The notes below the pieces were generated by a model. It was not told the DNA's origin, made no database searches, and worked only from the letters and a program-made list of their open reading frames with translations. From Clostridia bacterium (lineage in GTDB: Bacteria > Bacillota > Clostridia > Christensenellales > CAG-138): 41,899 nt of DNA. This document shows positions 1 through 8,322 of this stretch, one piece after another; position 1 is the stretch's first letter, and each line of letters begins with the position of its first letter. The stretch spans positions 99,167 through 141,065 of the forward strand of contig JAFWJN010000043.1 of NCBI GenBank assembly GCA_017514685.1, read 5' to 3'. The position numbers were made by a program, and so were the translations under genes.

Positions 1-84
1 GGACAGGGGCAGGAAGCATGGGCGGCGACGGATGTCGATGTGCAGGGATTTAAGCGCCGGTTGATAGAGGTGTTGAAACAGTAA
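1..84 (+). CDS. C-terminal end of an unidentified protein (partial)
   Basis: An open frame enters from the left edge and ends in TAA at 82-84, encoding the last 27 residues of a protein that finishes ...RRLIEVLKQ. Its stop overlaps the ATG of the GH4 gene (TAATG), so the two are very likely cotranscribed and translationally coupled. The fragment is too short to assign to a family. From the company it keeps it could be another sugar enzyme, but that is inference only. Confidence 0.6.
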   Translation, partial: GQGQEAWAATDVDVQGFKRRLIEVLKQ

Positions 85-1502
85 TGGCTAAAAAACTTGC
101 TCTGATTGGAGGCGGCAGTGTCCGCACCTACTACTTTATTGAATCCCTGTTGAAGTTTTACCGGGACATGGAGATTCATGAAGTAGCCGTCATGGATACG
201 GATGCGGAAAAACTCGCATACTTTGGCGGAATCGCAAGATATCTAGCTCTCCGCGAAGGTTCGGATCTTTGCGTTAGTCTGACCACCGACGCAGTTACAG
301 CACTGAAAGACGCGGATTATATTGTGACAACCGTGCGCACCGGTGGTGATGCGATGCGTACCCGTGATGAACGGATCGCATTGTCGAAGGGACTGATCGG
401 GCAGGAGACGACCGGAGCGGGAGGCTTTTCCTATGCGATCCGAACGATCCCCGTCATGATCGATTACATGCGGCTGATCCGCACGGTTACAAAGCCGGGG
501 GCACTTGTTTTCAACTTTACCAATCCGTCAGGGCTTGTTACACAGGCACTGTATGACGCCGGATTTGACAATGTGATCGGCATCTGCGACAACGCGACGG
601 GAATCAAGATGGATCTCGCGAAAGCTCTCCGCATCAATGCAAGCGATCTGCTCGTCAAGGTCTATGGGCTGAACCATCTCTCCTGGGCGAACAGGGTTGA
701 GATCGGAGGCGTTGATATTCTCCCGAGGCTGTTTGAAAAGGATTCGTTTGTTCAGAATTTCCATCAGTTTCTGTACTTTGACCGGGATCTGATCCGAAAG
801 CTCCGCTGCATTCCGAACGGATATCTGTATTACTTTTACCATCGGGAGAGAGCTCTCCAAAATCTGCTGTCGGCGAAAGAGACAAGGGGAGAATTTATCC
901 TCCGAAATAATACGGAGATGATGGAGGAACTTCGAAAATACAGCATCGATCTGGAACCGGAAACCTGCCTTGCCGTTTACCGGGACTATATGCACCGGCG
1001 GGAAAGCAGTTATATGTCCATCGAGCTTGGAGGCGAAACACTGCATCCGGAAGGAATTGACCCGAAGTCGCTCGGAATAGACGCATTGCTCGGGCAGAAG
1101 CCGGTCACGGAGATCTATGAAGGATACGCAGGAGTGGTATTCAATTATATTGACAGTCAGAAAAATGATAAACGGATCGATCTTGCTGTCAGTGTACCGA
1201 ATCAGGGCGCGGTTCCGGGCATGGCGGATGATGATGTTCTGGAAATCACCTGCCTGATCGGAAGGGACGGGGCGAAGCCGATGCCTTTTGCCCGGCAGGA
1301 GATTGATGAAACAAATCTGGCTCTGATGAAAACGATCAAACGGTATGAGCGCCTGACCACTGAAGCGGTGCGTACTCATTCGAAAGCGGCGGCGAGGGAG
1401 GCTCTGATGCAGCATCCTCTTGTTGGGGATTACTCTCTGGCAAAAGCGCTTGTTGAGGAATATACCGTTCTGAATGAACCGTGGATAGGGGAATGGAAAT
1501 GA
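84..1502 (+). CDS. GH4 family glycosidase (6-phospho-beta-glucosidase/alpha-galactosidase type)
   Basis: The 472-residue product is the usual size for glycoside hydrolase family 4, whose members need NAD+ and Mn2+ and cleave by an oxidation-elimination mechanism. The N-terminus has the Rossmann dinucleotide loop (ALIGGGSVRT, residues 6-15), followed by FNFTNPSG near 143-150. The metal-binding pair is present as Cys168 (GICDNATG) and His198 (YGLNHLSW). An IPNGYLYYFY segment near residue 250 matches the catalytic Tyr region. GH4 enzymes act on phosphorylated beta-glucosides, alpha-glucosides, galactosides or galacturonides. The GICDNATG loop differs from the common GLCNVP-type loop, so I do not assign a substrate. 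No signal peptide is present, so it acts in the cytoplasm. The ATG overlaps the upstream stop, and its own TGA overlaps the start of the kinase gene behind it. The family call is firm; the substrate is open. Confidence 0.9.
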   Translation: MAKKLALIGGGSVRTYYFIESLLKFYRDMEIHEVAVMDTDAEKLAYFGGIARYLALREGSDLCVSLTTDAVTALKDADYIVTTVRTGGDAMRTRDERIALSKGLIGQETTGAGGFSYAIRTIPVMIDYMRLIRTVTKPGALVFNFTNPSGLVTQALYDAGFDNVIGICDNATGIKMDLAKALRINASDLLVKVYGLNHLSWANRVEIGGVDILPRLFEKDSFVQNFHQFLYFDRDLIRKLRCIPNGYLYYFYHRERALQNLLSAKETRGEFILRNNTEMMEELRKYSIDLEPETCLAVYRDYMHRRESSYMSIELGGETLHPEGIDPKSLGIDALLGQKPVTEIYEGYAGVVFNYIDSQKNDKRIDLAVSVPNQGAVPGMADDDVLEITCLIGRDGAKPMPFARQEIDETNLALMKTIKRYERLTTEAVRTHSKAAAREALMQHPLVGDYSLAKALVEEYTVLNEPWIGEWK

Positions 1503-2377
1503 AGAAAGTCCTTTGTATTGCAGGAAGCAGCTGCGATCTGATCTTCGGCGGACTGCCGGAGCTTCCCGCTTTTGGCGGAGAAGTTTTCGGAACGCATTTT
1601 TCCATGCAGGCTGGCGGGGGCGCGAATACTCCTGTTTTACTGGCACGGTCCGGAGTCCCGACATCGTTCTGGACCCTGATCGGTCAGGATATTCCCGGGG
1701 AAATTCTGAAAGATTCGCTTGTGAAGAGCGGTGTAAGAATCATTTCTCACGGACAGACTGTAAACCGCACCCCGGTCTCCGCGGTACTCAGCGGACCTGA
1801 AGACCGAGCATTTGTTTCATTCGATGAAGGTGCCGAACTGATTGAGAATAACAAGGCTCTTGAGGACGCGATCCGGGAAGCGGATATCGTGCAGACGTAT
1901 CTCAGTTATTGCAAATCTTATCCGATTCTTCAACTGTGCGAGCGTTACGGCGTAAAGATCAGTCTGGATAGCTGCTTTTTCGACCAGGCGTCCGAGGAGA
2001 ACGAGGCGATTCTGAAACGCTGTGATTACTGGAAGGGAAATGAAACGGAAGCAAAACGCATCAGCGGCAAGGAAAACGCAAAAGATGCGCTTTTATGGGC
2101 TTCGGAGCTTGTGAAAGCAGGCGCGGTCATCACCCTGGGAGAAAAAGGCAGCATCGGCATAGAGAGAGGCGGAACGATTGTTGAACAGCCTTCTTTAGTA
2201 TGCGGCCCGGTACGGGATACCTGCGGCGCAGGAGACGCATATACTGCGGGATTCCTGTACGGATTGTCGGAGGAACTGCCTTTCACGGCATGTATGCAGC
2301 TTGGCGCATCCACAGCCGGGCAGGTTGTTTCAGCTTACGGCGGATGCCCGGAAAACGTTTATATTGCTAAAGAGTAA
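1499..2377 (+). CDS. PfkB family carbohydrate kinase
   Basis: This is a 292-residue ribokinase/PfkB fold kinase that transfers phosphate from ATP to a sugar or nucleoside. The first family signature is GGGANTPVLLARSG, near residues 39-52. The second is DTCGAGDAYTAG, with the catalytic base at Asp246 and the GAGD anion hole. I chose the ATG at 1499, which overlaps the GH4 stop (ATGA) and has AGGGGA about six bases upstream. A GTG at 1481 and an ATG at 1493 in the same frame are less well placed. Translational coupling to GH4 suggests it phosphorylates a product of that enzyme or of a neighbouring pathway. PfkB sequences do not give away their substrate, so fructose, a ketohexonate or a deoxy sugar are all possible. 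Confidence 0.88.
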   Translation: MKKVLCIAGSSCDLIFGGLPELPAFGGEVFGTHFSMQAGGGANTPVLLARSGVPTSFWTLIGQDIPGEILKDSLVKSGVRIISHGQTVNRTPVSAVLSGPEDRAFVSFDEGAELIENNKALEDAIREADIVQTYLSYCKSYPILQLCERYGVKISLDSCFFDQASEENEAILKRCDYWKGNETEAKRISGKENAKDALLWASELVKAGAVITLGEKGSIGIERGGTIVEQPSLVCGPVRDTCGAGDAYTAGFLYGLSEELPFTACMQLGASTAGQVVSAYGGCPENVYIAKE

Positions 2378-2404
2378 TCGTTTCCACTAATTTCCAAAAA
2401 ATGC

Positions 2405-2433
2405 TTGCACGCGACATGCTTCTGTGCTATGAT
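2405..2433 (+). promoter_or_regulatory. Sigma-A type promoter for the lipoprotein/GH38 operon
   Basis: TTGCAC at 2405-2410 and TATGAT at 2428-2433 are separated by exactly 17 bases. A TGC directly before the -10 gives an extended -10 element. It lies 79 bases upstream of the lipoprotein ATG and is one of the strongest promoter matches in the window. Confidence 0.75.
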
Positions 2434-2511
2434 TCAAGTGGGAAAAGGTTTACCCTATTTTTACAATGCAACTGGATAAATCACAATCAAATAACAGACT
2501 ATGGAGGGCTT

Positions 2512-4365
2512 ATGAAAAAACTAGCTTTGATCCTTGCGTTGCTGATGGTGTTCTCGGTATTCGGATGCACCACTCCGGCACCTGCAGCGGAAACACCGAC
2601 TCAAGCACCGGCTGCAGAGCCTACAGAAGCGCCTGCAAAACCGACGGAAACCGAAGCACCGGCACCGGAAGAAACTCCAAAGGAACCGGCAGTATACAAC
2701 AGCGTTGAGGGCTTCCATACTGACAGCGCTACGGAAGGTGTCTGGCAGTACTACTTCAGCATCGACGACGGTGCTTCCGTCGTTGATCCTTGCGAAGATT
2801 ATACTGATTACGGCGGATACGGCGGATGGCATCCGTGGGAAGGTTCTTATGTTGGCGTTGGCTTCAATCATGATGTCGAAGGATATCTGGAGTTCAACAC
2901 AGACATGAAGGGCGGATTGATGGGCGTTCTCGTGTTTGTCGCACCTGCAACCGGTAAGTACGTAGTAACGGCGCAGGTCTGGAATCCCTGGGAGCAGGGA
3001 CTTGACAATTATACCGTCAAGACGGATGCAGGCGTTGTAGTCGAGCAGCCGATGAACGAACTGGTGGATGTATATGGATATATCACACCGACCGATGTTG
3101 AACTGAACGAGGGCGACAAACTCTACTTCATGTGCAACTCGACCGGCGAATCCTGGGCAAGCTCGTACTCCAATGTCACGATCTATTATGAGCCGCAGGA
3201 TGATTCCGTTTATGTGGTGCCGGAAGTCGTAATGCCGGAGAAGGAAATTCTCGGCGTTGATCCGAATTTTGATCAGGAAGCAAAATGGTCCGCATACCGC
3301 GATTTCGATAAGGAAGCGGCAGACGGCAGCAATGTTCCTTGGGTCTATGCGACAACCGTTGCATGGGGTGAGTTTACTCCGATGGTAGTTTGCGTCGACC
3401 GTGACTGGGGTGCAACCGAATGGTATCTGGATGCTGACAATTATGTCGGCGTGGGCATCAGCAATGATCCTGCATATCAGGGTAATTACCTTGAGATGAA
3501 CACCGAAGACTACGGCGCAACCGTCGCGTGCCTTGGCTTCAAAGCTCCGGCGGCAGGCACCTACGCATTCAACGGTTATGTACAGAACGTCTGGAATCAG
3601 AACATGGGAATGCTCCGTGTTTATAAAGGCAGCGAGTATTACAAAGATTTCGCAGCAAAAGAATATACAGAAAAACCCAACGAGTTTGCGTTTACCGCGG
3701 CGCTTGAAGAAGGCGAAATCGTCTGGTTCTTCGTTGATTCCGAAGGCGGCTGGACATCCGCAGGTCTGGCAGTTTATGTCAACGAAGCAGAAGATGCGCC
3801 TGCAGCAGAAGATGCGCCGGCAGCTGATGTGAATCTCCAGCAGGATGCACAATGGTCTGCATACCGTGATTTCGATAAGGAAGCAGCAGACGGCAGCAAC
3901 GGACCTTGGGTCTATGCGCAGACCGTAGCCTGGGGAGAGTTTGCGACAATGGCTCACTGCGCAGAGCGTGACTGGGGTGCAACCGAATGGTATCTGGATG
4001 ATCCGGAAAGTGACTATGTCGGCATCGGTATCAGCAATGATCCGGCATATCAGGGCGGCTATCTCGAAGTGAACACCGAAGACTACGGCCTCCGTGTCGC
4101 ATGCCTCGGTTTCAAAGCTCCTGCAGCGGGAACGTACGCGTTCAACGGTTATGTGCAGAATGTCTGGGGACAGGCACTGAACATGCTCCGCGTCTATAAG
4201 AATGCAGAGTACTTCCTTGATTTTGCAATCAGCGAGGATTCCACCGTAGCGGTTCCGTATGAATTCGAAGTTGAACTGGCAGAAGGCGATATCATCTGGC
4301 TCTTCGCAGATTCCAACGGCGGATGGACAAGTGCAGGCCTTGCGACATTTGTCAATCAGAAATAA
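2512..4365 (+). CDS. Surface lipoprotein with three beta-rich repeat domains (binding-module-like)
   Basis: The 617-residue product begins with a lipoprotein signal peptide (MKKLALILALL... lipobox VFGC, Cys19) and a roughly 40-residue linker rich in Thr, Glu, Pro and Ala. Three domains follow, near residues 60-235, 255-425 and 444-617. The second and third are close copies: both carry WSAYRDFDKEAADGSN, GISNDPAYQG, NTEDYG, ACLGFKAPAAGTYAFNGYVQ and GGWTSAGLA. They are joined by a short Ala/Glu/Asp/Pro linker. The first domain is a diverged relative with the same layout. The aromatic-rich beta pattern and the absence of a catalytic motif suggest carbohydrate-binding or cell-surface recognition modules, but I do not recognise a named family. 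I start at the ATG at 2512 because the signal peptide begins there and GGAGGG precedes it. A frame-consistent ATG at 2401 lies upstream of the promoter. The gene has its own promoter and is followed by a terminator-like hairpin before GH38, a layout typical of a highly expressed surface protein. Confidence 0.85.
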   Translation: MKKLALILALLMVFSVFGCTTPAPAAETPTQAPAAEPTEAPAKPTETEAPAPEETPKEPAVYNSVEGFHTDSATEGVWQYYFSIDDGASVVDPCEDYTDYGGYGGWHPWEGSYVGVGFNHDVEGYLEFNTDMKGGLMGVLVFVAPATGKYVVTAQVWNPWEQGLDNYTVKTDAGVVVEQPMNELVDVYGYITPTDVELNEGDKLYFMCNSTGESWASSYSNVTIYYEPQDDSVYVVPEVVMPEKEILGVDPNFDQEAKWSAYRDFDKEAADGSNVPWVYATTVAWGEFTPMVVCVDRDWGATEWYLDADNYVGVGISNDPAYQGNYLEMNTEDYGATVACLGFKAPAAGTYAFNGYVQNVWNQNMGMLRVYKGSEYYKDFAAKEYTEKPNEFAFTAALEEGEIVWFFVDSEGGWTSAGLAVYVNEAEDAPAAEDAPAADVNLQQDAQWSAYRDFDKEAADGSNGPWVYAQTVAWGEFATMAHCAERDWGATEWYLDDPESDYVGIGISNDPAYQGGYLEVNTEDYGLRVACLGFKAPAAGTYAFNGYVQNVWGQALNMLRVYKNAEYFLDFAISEDSTVAVPYEFEVELAEGDIIWLFADSNGGWTSAGLATFVNQK

Positions 4366-4397
4366 GACTGAACCAGTTGAAAGAACAGTGATCTCAC

Positions 4398-4440
4398 AGG
4401 AGGTTCAGGGGAGGAAGACCTCCTCCTGACCTCCTTTTTT
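4398..4440 (+). terminator. Terminator or attenuator hairpin between the lipoprotein and GH38 genes
   Basis: An AGGAGGTTCAGG... arm pairs, with small bulges, to a ...CTGACCTCCT arm around a short loop and runs into six T residues. The GH38 ATG is only 25 bases further on, with no recognisable promoter between them. It therefore probably terminates most transcripts and lets a fraction through. Confidence 0.75.
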
Positions 4441-4464
4441 CGAACAAGAAGCCGGGAGCAGAAA

Positions 4465-7400
4465 ATGGAACCGTTTCGGAAACAGGAACAGCATTTTACA
4501 GTGATCCGCACCTTGCTGGAGCGCGGAGTTTACCATGCGGAGCAAACGCTTGGCATTCAGGCATATCTGTCAAAGGAACCGATCCCGTATGAACTGCGTG
4601 CGGAAGGTCAGCCTGTTTTACTGCGTCCCGGCATGCACTGGGGAGACCTGTTTGACTGTGCATGGATGCATTTTACCGGAACCGTTTCCGATTCCTATCC
4701 TGCTGAGGCCGAACCATGTGAGCAAAAGCATCGCTCCGTGCTGATCGACTGTTCCGCTGAAGGTCTCGTTTACAATTCAAAAGGAGAGCCGGTACAAGGC
4801 CTGACCAGCGCAACTTCCCGCAACGAGTTTCCGCTCGGTCTCTGGGGAAAGCGGACTGTTGAACTGAAAGATTGCGCCCAACACAGAACCATCGATTTCT
4901 GGGTTGATTTTACCTGCTGCGATGTCGAGGGACAGTACCGGAACGGTGGAAGAGTCAAGGAAGCCTGCATTGCGTGGGTGGATGACCTTTGCCGCGATAC
5001 TTTTTATGACTGGGTCGTTTGCCAGAGCCTGTTTGTCGGACTCATGGAGAACGGAGACCGATACGGCGAGACAGTCGGCGCGATTTTAGAGCGCGCCGCG
5101 GCGGCCTTTGAAACAGCACACGGTTTGTCGTACTCCATAGATGCGGGGAGGCTCACCGGCGGGACTTCTGATTTCAAAAAGCGTGACGCCTATTTTGCGC
5201 CGGATGACAGCGGACCGATCGAACAGGCAGGCGAGCGGATCTCGATCCTTCCGGACGCCGAAACAGAACCGACCAGACAGACGCAGCTGGTGCTCAATCA
5301 GAAGGCACTGAAAGAAATCCGGGGAATTCTGTCGGAGATTTTAAGCGCTCCGAATTCAAACCCGTCGATGATCTATTCCTCGATGGGACACAGTCATCTG
5401 GATCTGCTGTTTCTCTGGACGGAGCGTGAGACCTACCGCAAATGCGCAAGAACGCTTGCGAATGTGCTCCGGATCATGGAGATCGATCCTGATTATAAGT
5501 TTACGATGAGCCAGGCGCCGGTTTATAAATGGCTCAAGGAAAAATATCCTTCTTTGTACCGACGCATGCTTGAGCGGATCAAAGAAGGGCGGTTTGAAAT
5601 CGTCGGTTCGCTTTACATTGAATGCGATACGAATCTTCCAGGCGGCGAATCGCTTGCAAGACAGCTTCTGTACGGGAAGCGGTTTTTCCGGGAGGAATTC
5701 GGACAGGAAATGAAAGTATGCTTCCTGCCGGATGTGTTCGGCTATTCTGCCGCGCTTCCGCAGTTGCTGAAACTGGCGGATGTTCCTTATTTTACGACAA
5801 ACAAGCTGTCGATGAATGATACGAACCGTTTCCCACGCTATACCTTCTGGTGGTACGGACTGGACGGGACCCGTGTCCTCACACATATGCCGCCGGAAAA
5901 CAGTTATACCAGCGCGGTCGTGCCGCAGATGGCGATCTACGGCGAATATCATAATACCGACAAGGATCTCTGCCCGCGGGGACTCCAGTTATATGGACTT
6001 GGTGACGGCGGGGGCGGCCCCGGTTACGAGCATGTCGAACGGCGCAGGCGGATACGGAATCTGAAGGGCTGTCCACCGTTTGAGGACGAATTTGTCGTTG
6101 ACTTTTTCGATCGGATCAGCGCAGATGCACAGCGCTACCGTGACTGGCACGGCGAACTGTATTTCGAGCGGCATCAGGGAACGTATACTTCGATCGCAAA
6201 GCAGAAGCAATGGAACCGGACGGTTGAAAAGGATCTGCACGCTCTGGAGTTTGCAGCAGCTTTGGCAATGGGAGAAAAGGATTATGAATATCCTGCGAAA
6301 TGGCTGAAATCCGCATGGGAGGATGTACTGCTGTATCAGTTCCATGACTGCCTGCCCGGATCCTCGATCCGTGAGGTCTACGCCGAGACACAGGCACGGT
6401 ATGCCGAACTGCATAAAGAAGCACAGCATCTGATTCTGCAGGCGCTGCGCACACTCAATCTCGGAAGAACAGGCGAACAGGGGAATATGGTTCTCAATGC
6501 CTCTCCGTTTCAACGCGAGGAGGACGGGAAAACGCTTCCGCCGTATGCCGTCGTCTGGCAGCCACAGGCAGCTTCCGAGAAGAAAGAAACTCAGACATTT
6601 GAAACGGATGTTCTGGAGAACAACTTGGTCCGCATCTGCGTTGAACCGGATGGCACGGTTTCTGAGATCTTTGATAAACTTGCCAATCGTTCGCTGCTGA
6701 AAAAGGGAAAACACGGCAATGTGCTTACGCTTTACCCGGATGAGCTGACGCATTGGGATATCAACAAGGCGTATCTAAAGGAGCCGGGAGAAAATGCAGC
6801 CTGTATTGACAGGCTTGCGTACCGTGTCGGAAATCGGCAGATTGTCGAACTTTCATTTACTGTTGGGCGAGCATCGACCCTTCGGCAGAAAATGATTCTG
6901 GAAGATCACAGCGCATGTGTTCGGTTTGAAACGACGGTTGACTGGCAGGAAGAATACCAGATGCTTCGCGTAGCGTTTCCGGCAGATATCTCGGTTGATC
7001 ACGCGTCATGTGAGATTCAGTTCGGTCACATCGACCGGCCGACCCATCACAACACGAGCTGGGATGAAGCCAAGTTTGAAGTATGCGCGCACAAATGGGT
7101 TGATATAGCGGATGCGGCGGGCGGATTGGCGCTTTTGTCCGACTGTAAGTATGGTTATAAGGTTTGGGACAATGTGCTGGATCTGTGTCTGCTGCGGAGC
7201 CAGAACTGCCCTGCAGAACACGGAGATCAGGGAATGCATTCCTTCACCTATGCGATTATGCCGCATACGGGCGATGCATGGGAAGGAGGCGTCATAGCGG
7301 AGGGCTATCGCCTGAACACGCCCCTGCTGCAAACGGAATCGGTTGGCGGTGACGGAAGGCTGCTGCTTCAACCGTTTGTCATCGAAGAGGGAACGGCAGT

Positions 7401-7635
7401 TCTTGAAACCGTCAAGAAAGCAGAAGACAACGATGATCTGCTGCTGCGGCTGTATGAAGCGCGCGGCGGTGCGACAACCGCAATCCTGCGGCTGAACGGA
7501 TATAAGGCGGTTGAACTCTGCAACCTGCTGGAAGAATCCTTGGAAGAAACATTTGAAGAGGACGGCAATCGAATCGCTCTGCCGCTCCACGCGTTTGAAA
7601 TCAAAACTGTTCGGATAAGAAAAGAAAGGAATTGA
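4465..7635 (+). CDS. GH38 alpha-mannosidase
   Basis: The 1056-residue product matches bacterial family 38 alpha-mannosidases, retaining zinc enzymes that release mannose from alpha-mannosides. The zinc site is visible as His311 and Asp313 (HSHLD), Asp423 in LPDVFGYSAALPQ (also the catalytic nucleophile) and His627 in QFHDCLPGSS. The conserved HQGTYTS segment sits near residue 570. The usual HIDTAWLW motif reads HLDLLFLW here, a mild deviation. An N-terminal beta domain precedes the barrel and a long beta-sandwich region follows it, as is usual for the family. There is no signal peptide, so it probably acts on imported oligosaccharides. The ATG at 4465 has a GGGAG site just upstream. A mannose isomerase gene begins three bases after its stop, which fits mannose as the product. 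Confidence 0.92.
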   Translation: MEPFRKQEQHFTVIRTLLERGVYHAEQTLGIQAYLSKEPIPYELRAEGQPVLLRPGMHWGDLFDCAWMHFTGTVSDSYPAEAEPCEQKHRSVLIDCSAEGLVYNSKGEPVQGLTSATSRNEFPLGLWGKRTVELKDCAQHRTIDFWVDFTCCDVEGQYRNGGRVKEACIAWVDDLCRDTFYDWVVCQSLFVGLMENGDRYGETVGAILERAAAAFETAHGLSYSIDAGRLTGGTSDFKKRDAYFAPDDSGPIEQAGERISILPDAETEPTRQTQLVLNQKALKEIRGILSEILSAPNSNPSMIYSSMGHSHLDLLFLWTERETYRKCARTLANVLRIMEIDPDYKFTMSQAPVYKWLKEKYPSLYRRMLERIKEGRFEIVGSLYIECDTNLPGGESLARQLLYGKRFFREEFGQEMKVCFLPDVFGYSAALPQLLKLADVPYFTTNKLSMNDTNRFPRYTFWWYGLDGTRVLTHMPPENSYTSAVVPQMAIYGEYHNTDKDLCPRGLQLYGLGDGGGGPGYEHVERRRRIRNLKGCPPFEDEFVVDFFDRISADAQRYRDWHGELYFERHQGTYTSIAKQKQWNRTVEKDLHALEFAAALAMGEKDYEYPAKWLKSAWEDVLLYQFHDCLPGSSIREVYAETQARYAELHKEAQHLILQALRTLNLGRTGEQGNMVLNASPFQREEDGKTLPPYAVVWQPQAASEKKETQTFETDVLENNLVRICVEPDGTVSEIFDKLANRSLLKKGKHGNVLTLYPDELTHWDINKAYLKEPGENAACIDRLAYRVGNRQIVELSFTVGRASTLRQKMILEDHSACVRFETTVDWQEEYQMLRVAFPADISVDHASCEIQFGHIDRPTHHNTSWDEAKFEVCAHKWVDIADAAGGLALLSDCKYGYKVWDNVLDLCLLRSQNCPAEHGDQGMHSFTYAIMPHTGDAWEGGVIAEGYRLNTPLLQTESVGGDGRLLLQPFVIEEGTAVLETVKKAEDNDDLLLRLYEARGGATTAILRLNGYKAVELCNLLEESLEETFEEDGNRIALPLHAFEIKTVRIRKERN

Positions 7636-7638
7636 AAG

Positions 7639-8322
7639 ATGAAACGTTCGGAAGTCAACCGGATCATCAAAGAAACAGAAGCGCTTTTAAAGGCGCATCA
7701 GATCAATCTGCCGCCGTTCTTCGGCTGGACACCGGAAGAATGGCAGACCAAGGGGCACGAGTGTGACGAAATCCGAGACAACGCGCTTGGATGGGATGTT
7801 ACCGATTTCGGCGCAGGAGACTTTGAACATATTGGACTGACAGCTCTGACCATCCGCAACGGCAACGCTGCAAAACCGGAACAGTATAAAAAGCCATATG
7901 CGGAAAAGATCCTGATCGCAAGGGAAGGACAGGTCACACCGCTGCATTTCCACTGGTATAAGATGGAAGATATTATCAACCGCGGCGGAGGTATCCTTAT
8001 GATGCAGCTTTATAATGCAACAGAGGACGAACAGCTTGATCTGGTCAACCCGGTTGAAATTGTTTCAGACGGAGTCAAGTTAACCGTACCGGCCGGCGGC
8101 TTTCTGGAACTGAAGCCCGGACAAAGCGTGACCTATACGCAGTATTTATACCATGCTTTCTGGGGAAAGGAAGGCTGCGGGGATGTAATCGTAGGAGAAG
8201 TTTCGATGTGCAATGATGACAACACTGATAATCGCTTCTACGATGTACCCGGACGTTTTCCGGCAATCGATGAGGACGAGGCGCCGTACCGGCTCCTTTG
8301 CAATGAGTATCCGAAGTTATGA
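7639..8322 (+). CDS. D-lyxose/D-mannose isomerase, cupin type
   Basis: The 227-residue product resembles the YdaE/EcSI-type sugar isomerases, single-domain cupins that interconvert D-lyxose and D-xylulose and also D-mannose and D-fructose using Mn2+. The metal ligands are His103 and His105 (TPLHFHWYKMED), Glu110 and His172 (YLYHAFWG). The family-typical EDIINRGGG follows the ligands. The gene sits three bases after the alpha-mannosidase and overlaps the amidohydrolase by ATGA. Turning mannose released by GH38 into fructose is the obvious role here, with the ROK or PfkB kinase downstream. Lyxose isomerisation is the alternative, but nothing else here makes lyxose. Confidence 0.87.
   Translation: MKRSEVNRIIKETEALLKAHQINLPPFFGWTPEEWQTKGHECDEIRDNALGWDVTDFGAGDFEHIGLTALTIRNGNAAKPEQYKKPYAEKILIAREGQVTPLHFHWYKMEDIINRGGGILMMQLYNATEDEQLDLVNPVEIVSDGVKLTVPAGGFLELKPGQSVTYTQYLYHAFWGKEGCGDVIVGEVSMCNDDNTDNRFYDVPGRFPAIDEDEAPYRLLCNEYPKL

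Noticed and set aside
528-1664. A 378-residue minus-strand open frame across GH4
   Set aside because: It crosses the GH4/kinase junction in antisense and has no recognisable domain.
2401-2511. Upstream start giving a longer lipoprotein
   Set aside because: The extension covers the promoter and would bury the lipobox signal peptide, which begins at the ATG at 2512.
2521-3957. A 478-residue minus-strand open frame inside the lipoprotein gene
   Set aside because: Its Cys/Arg/Ile-rich sequence is the shadow of the repeated lipoprotein domains, and the repeats merely extend the open frame.
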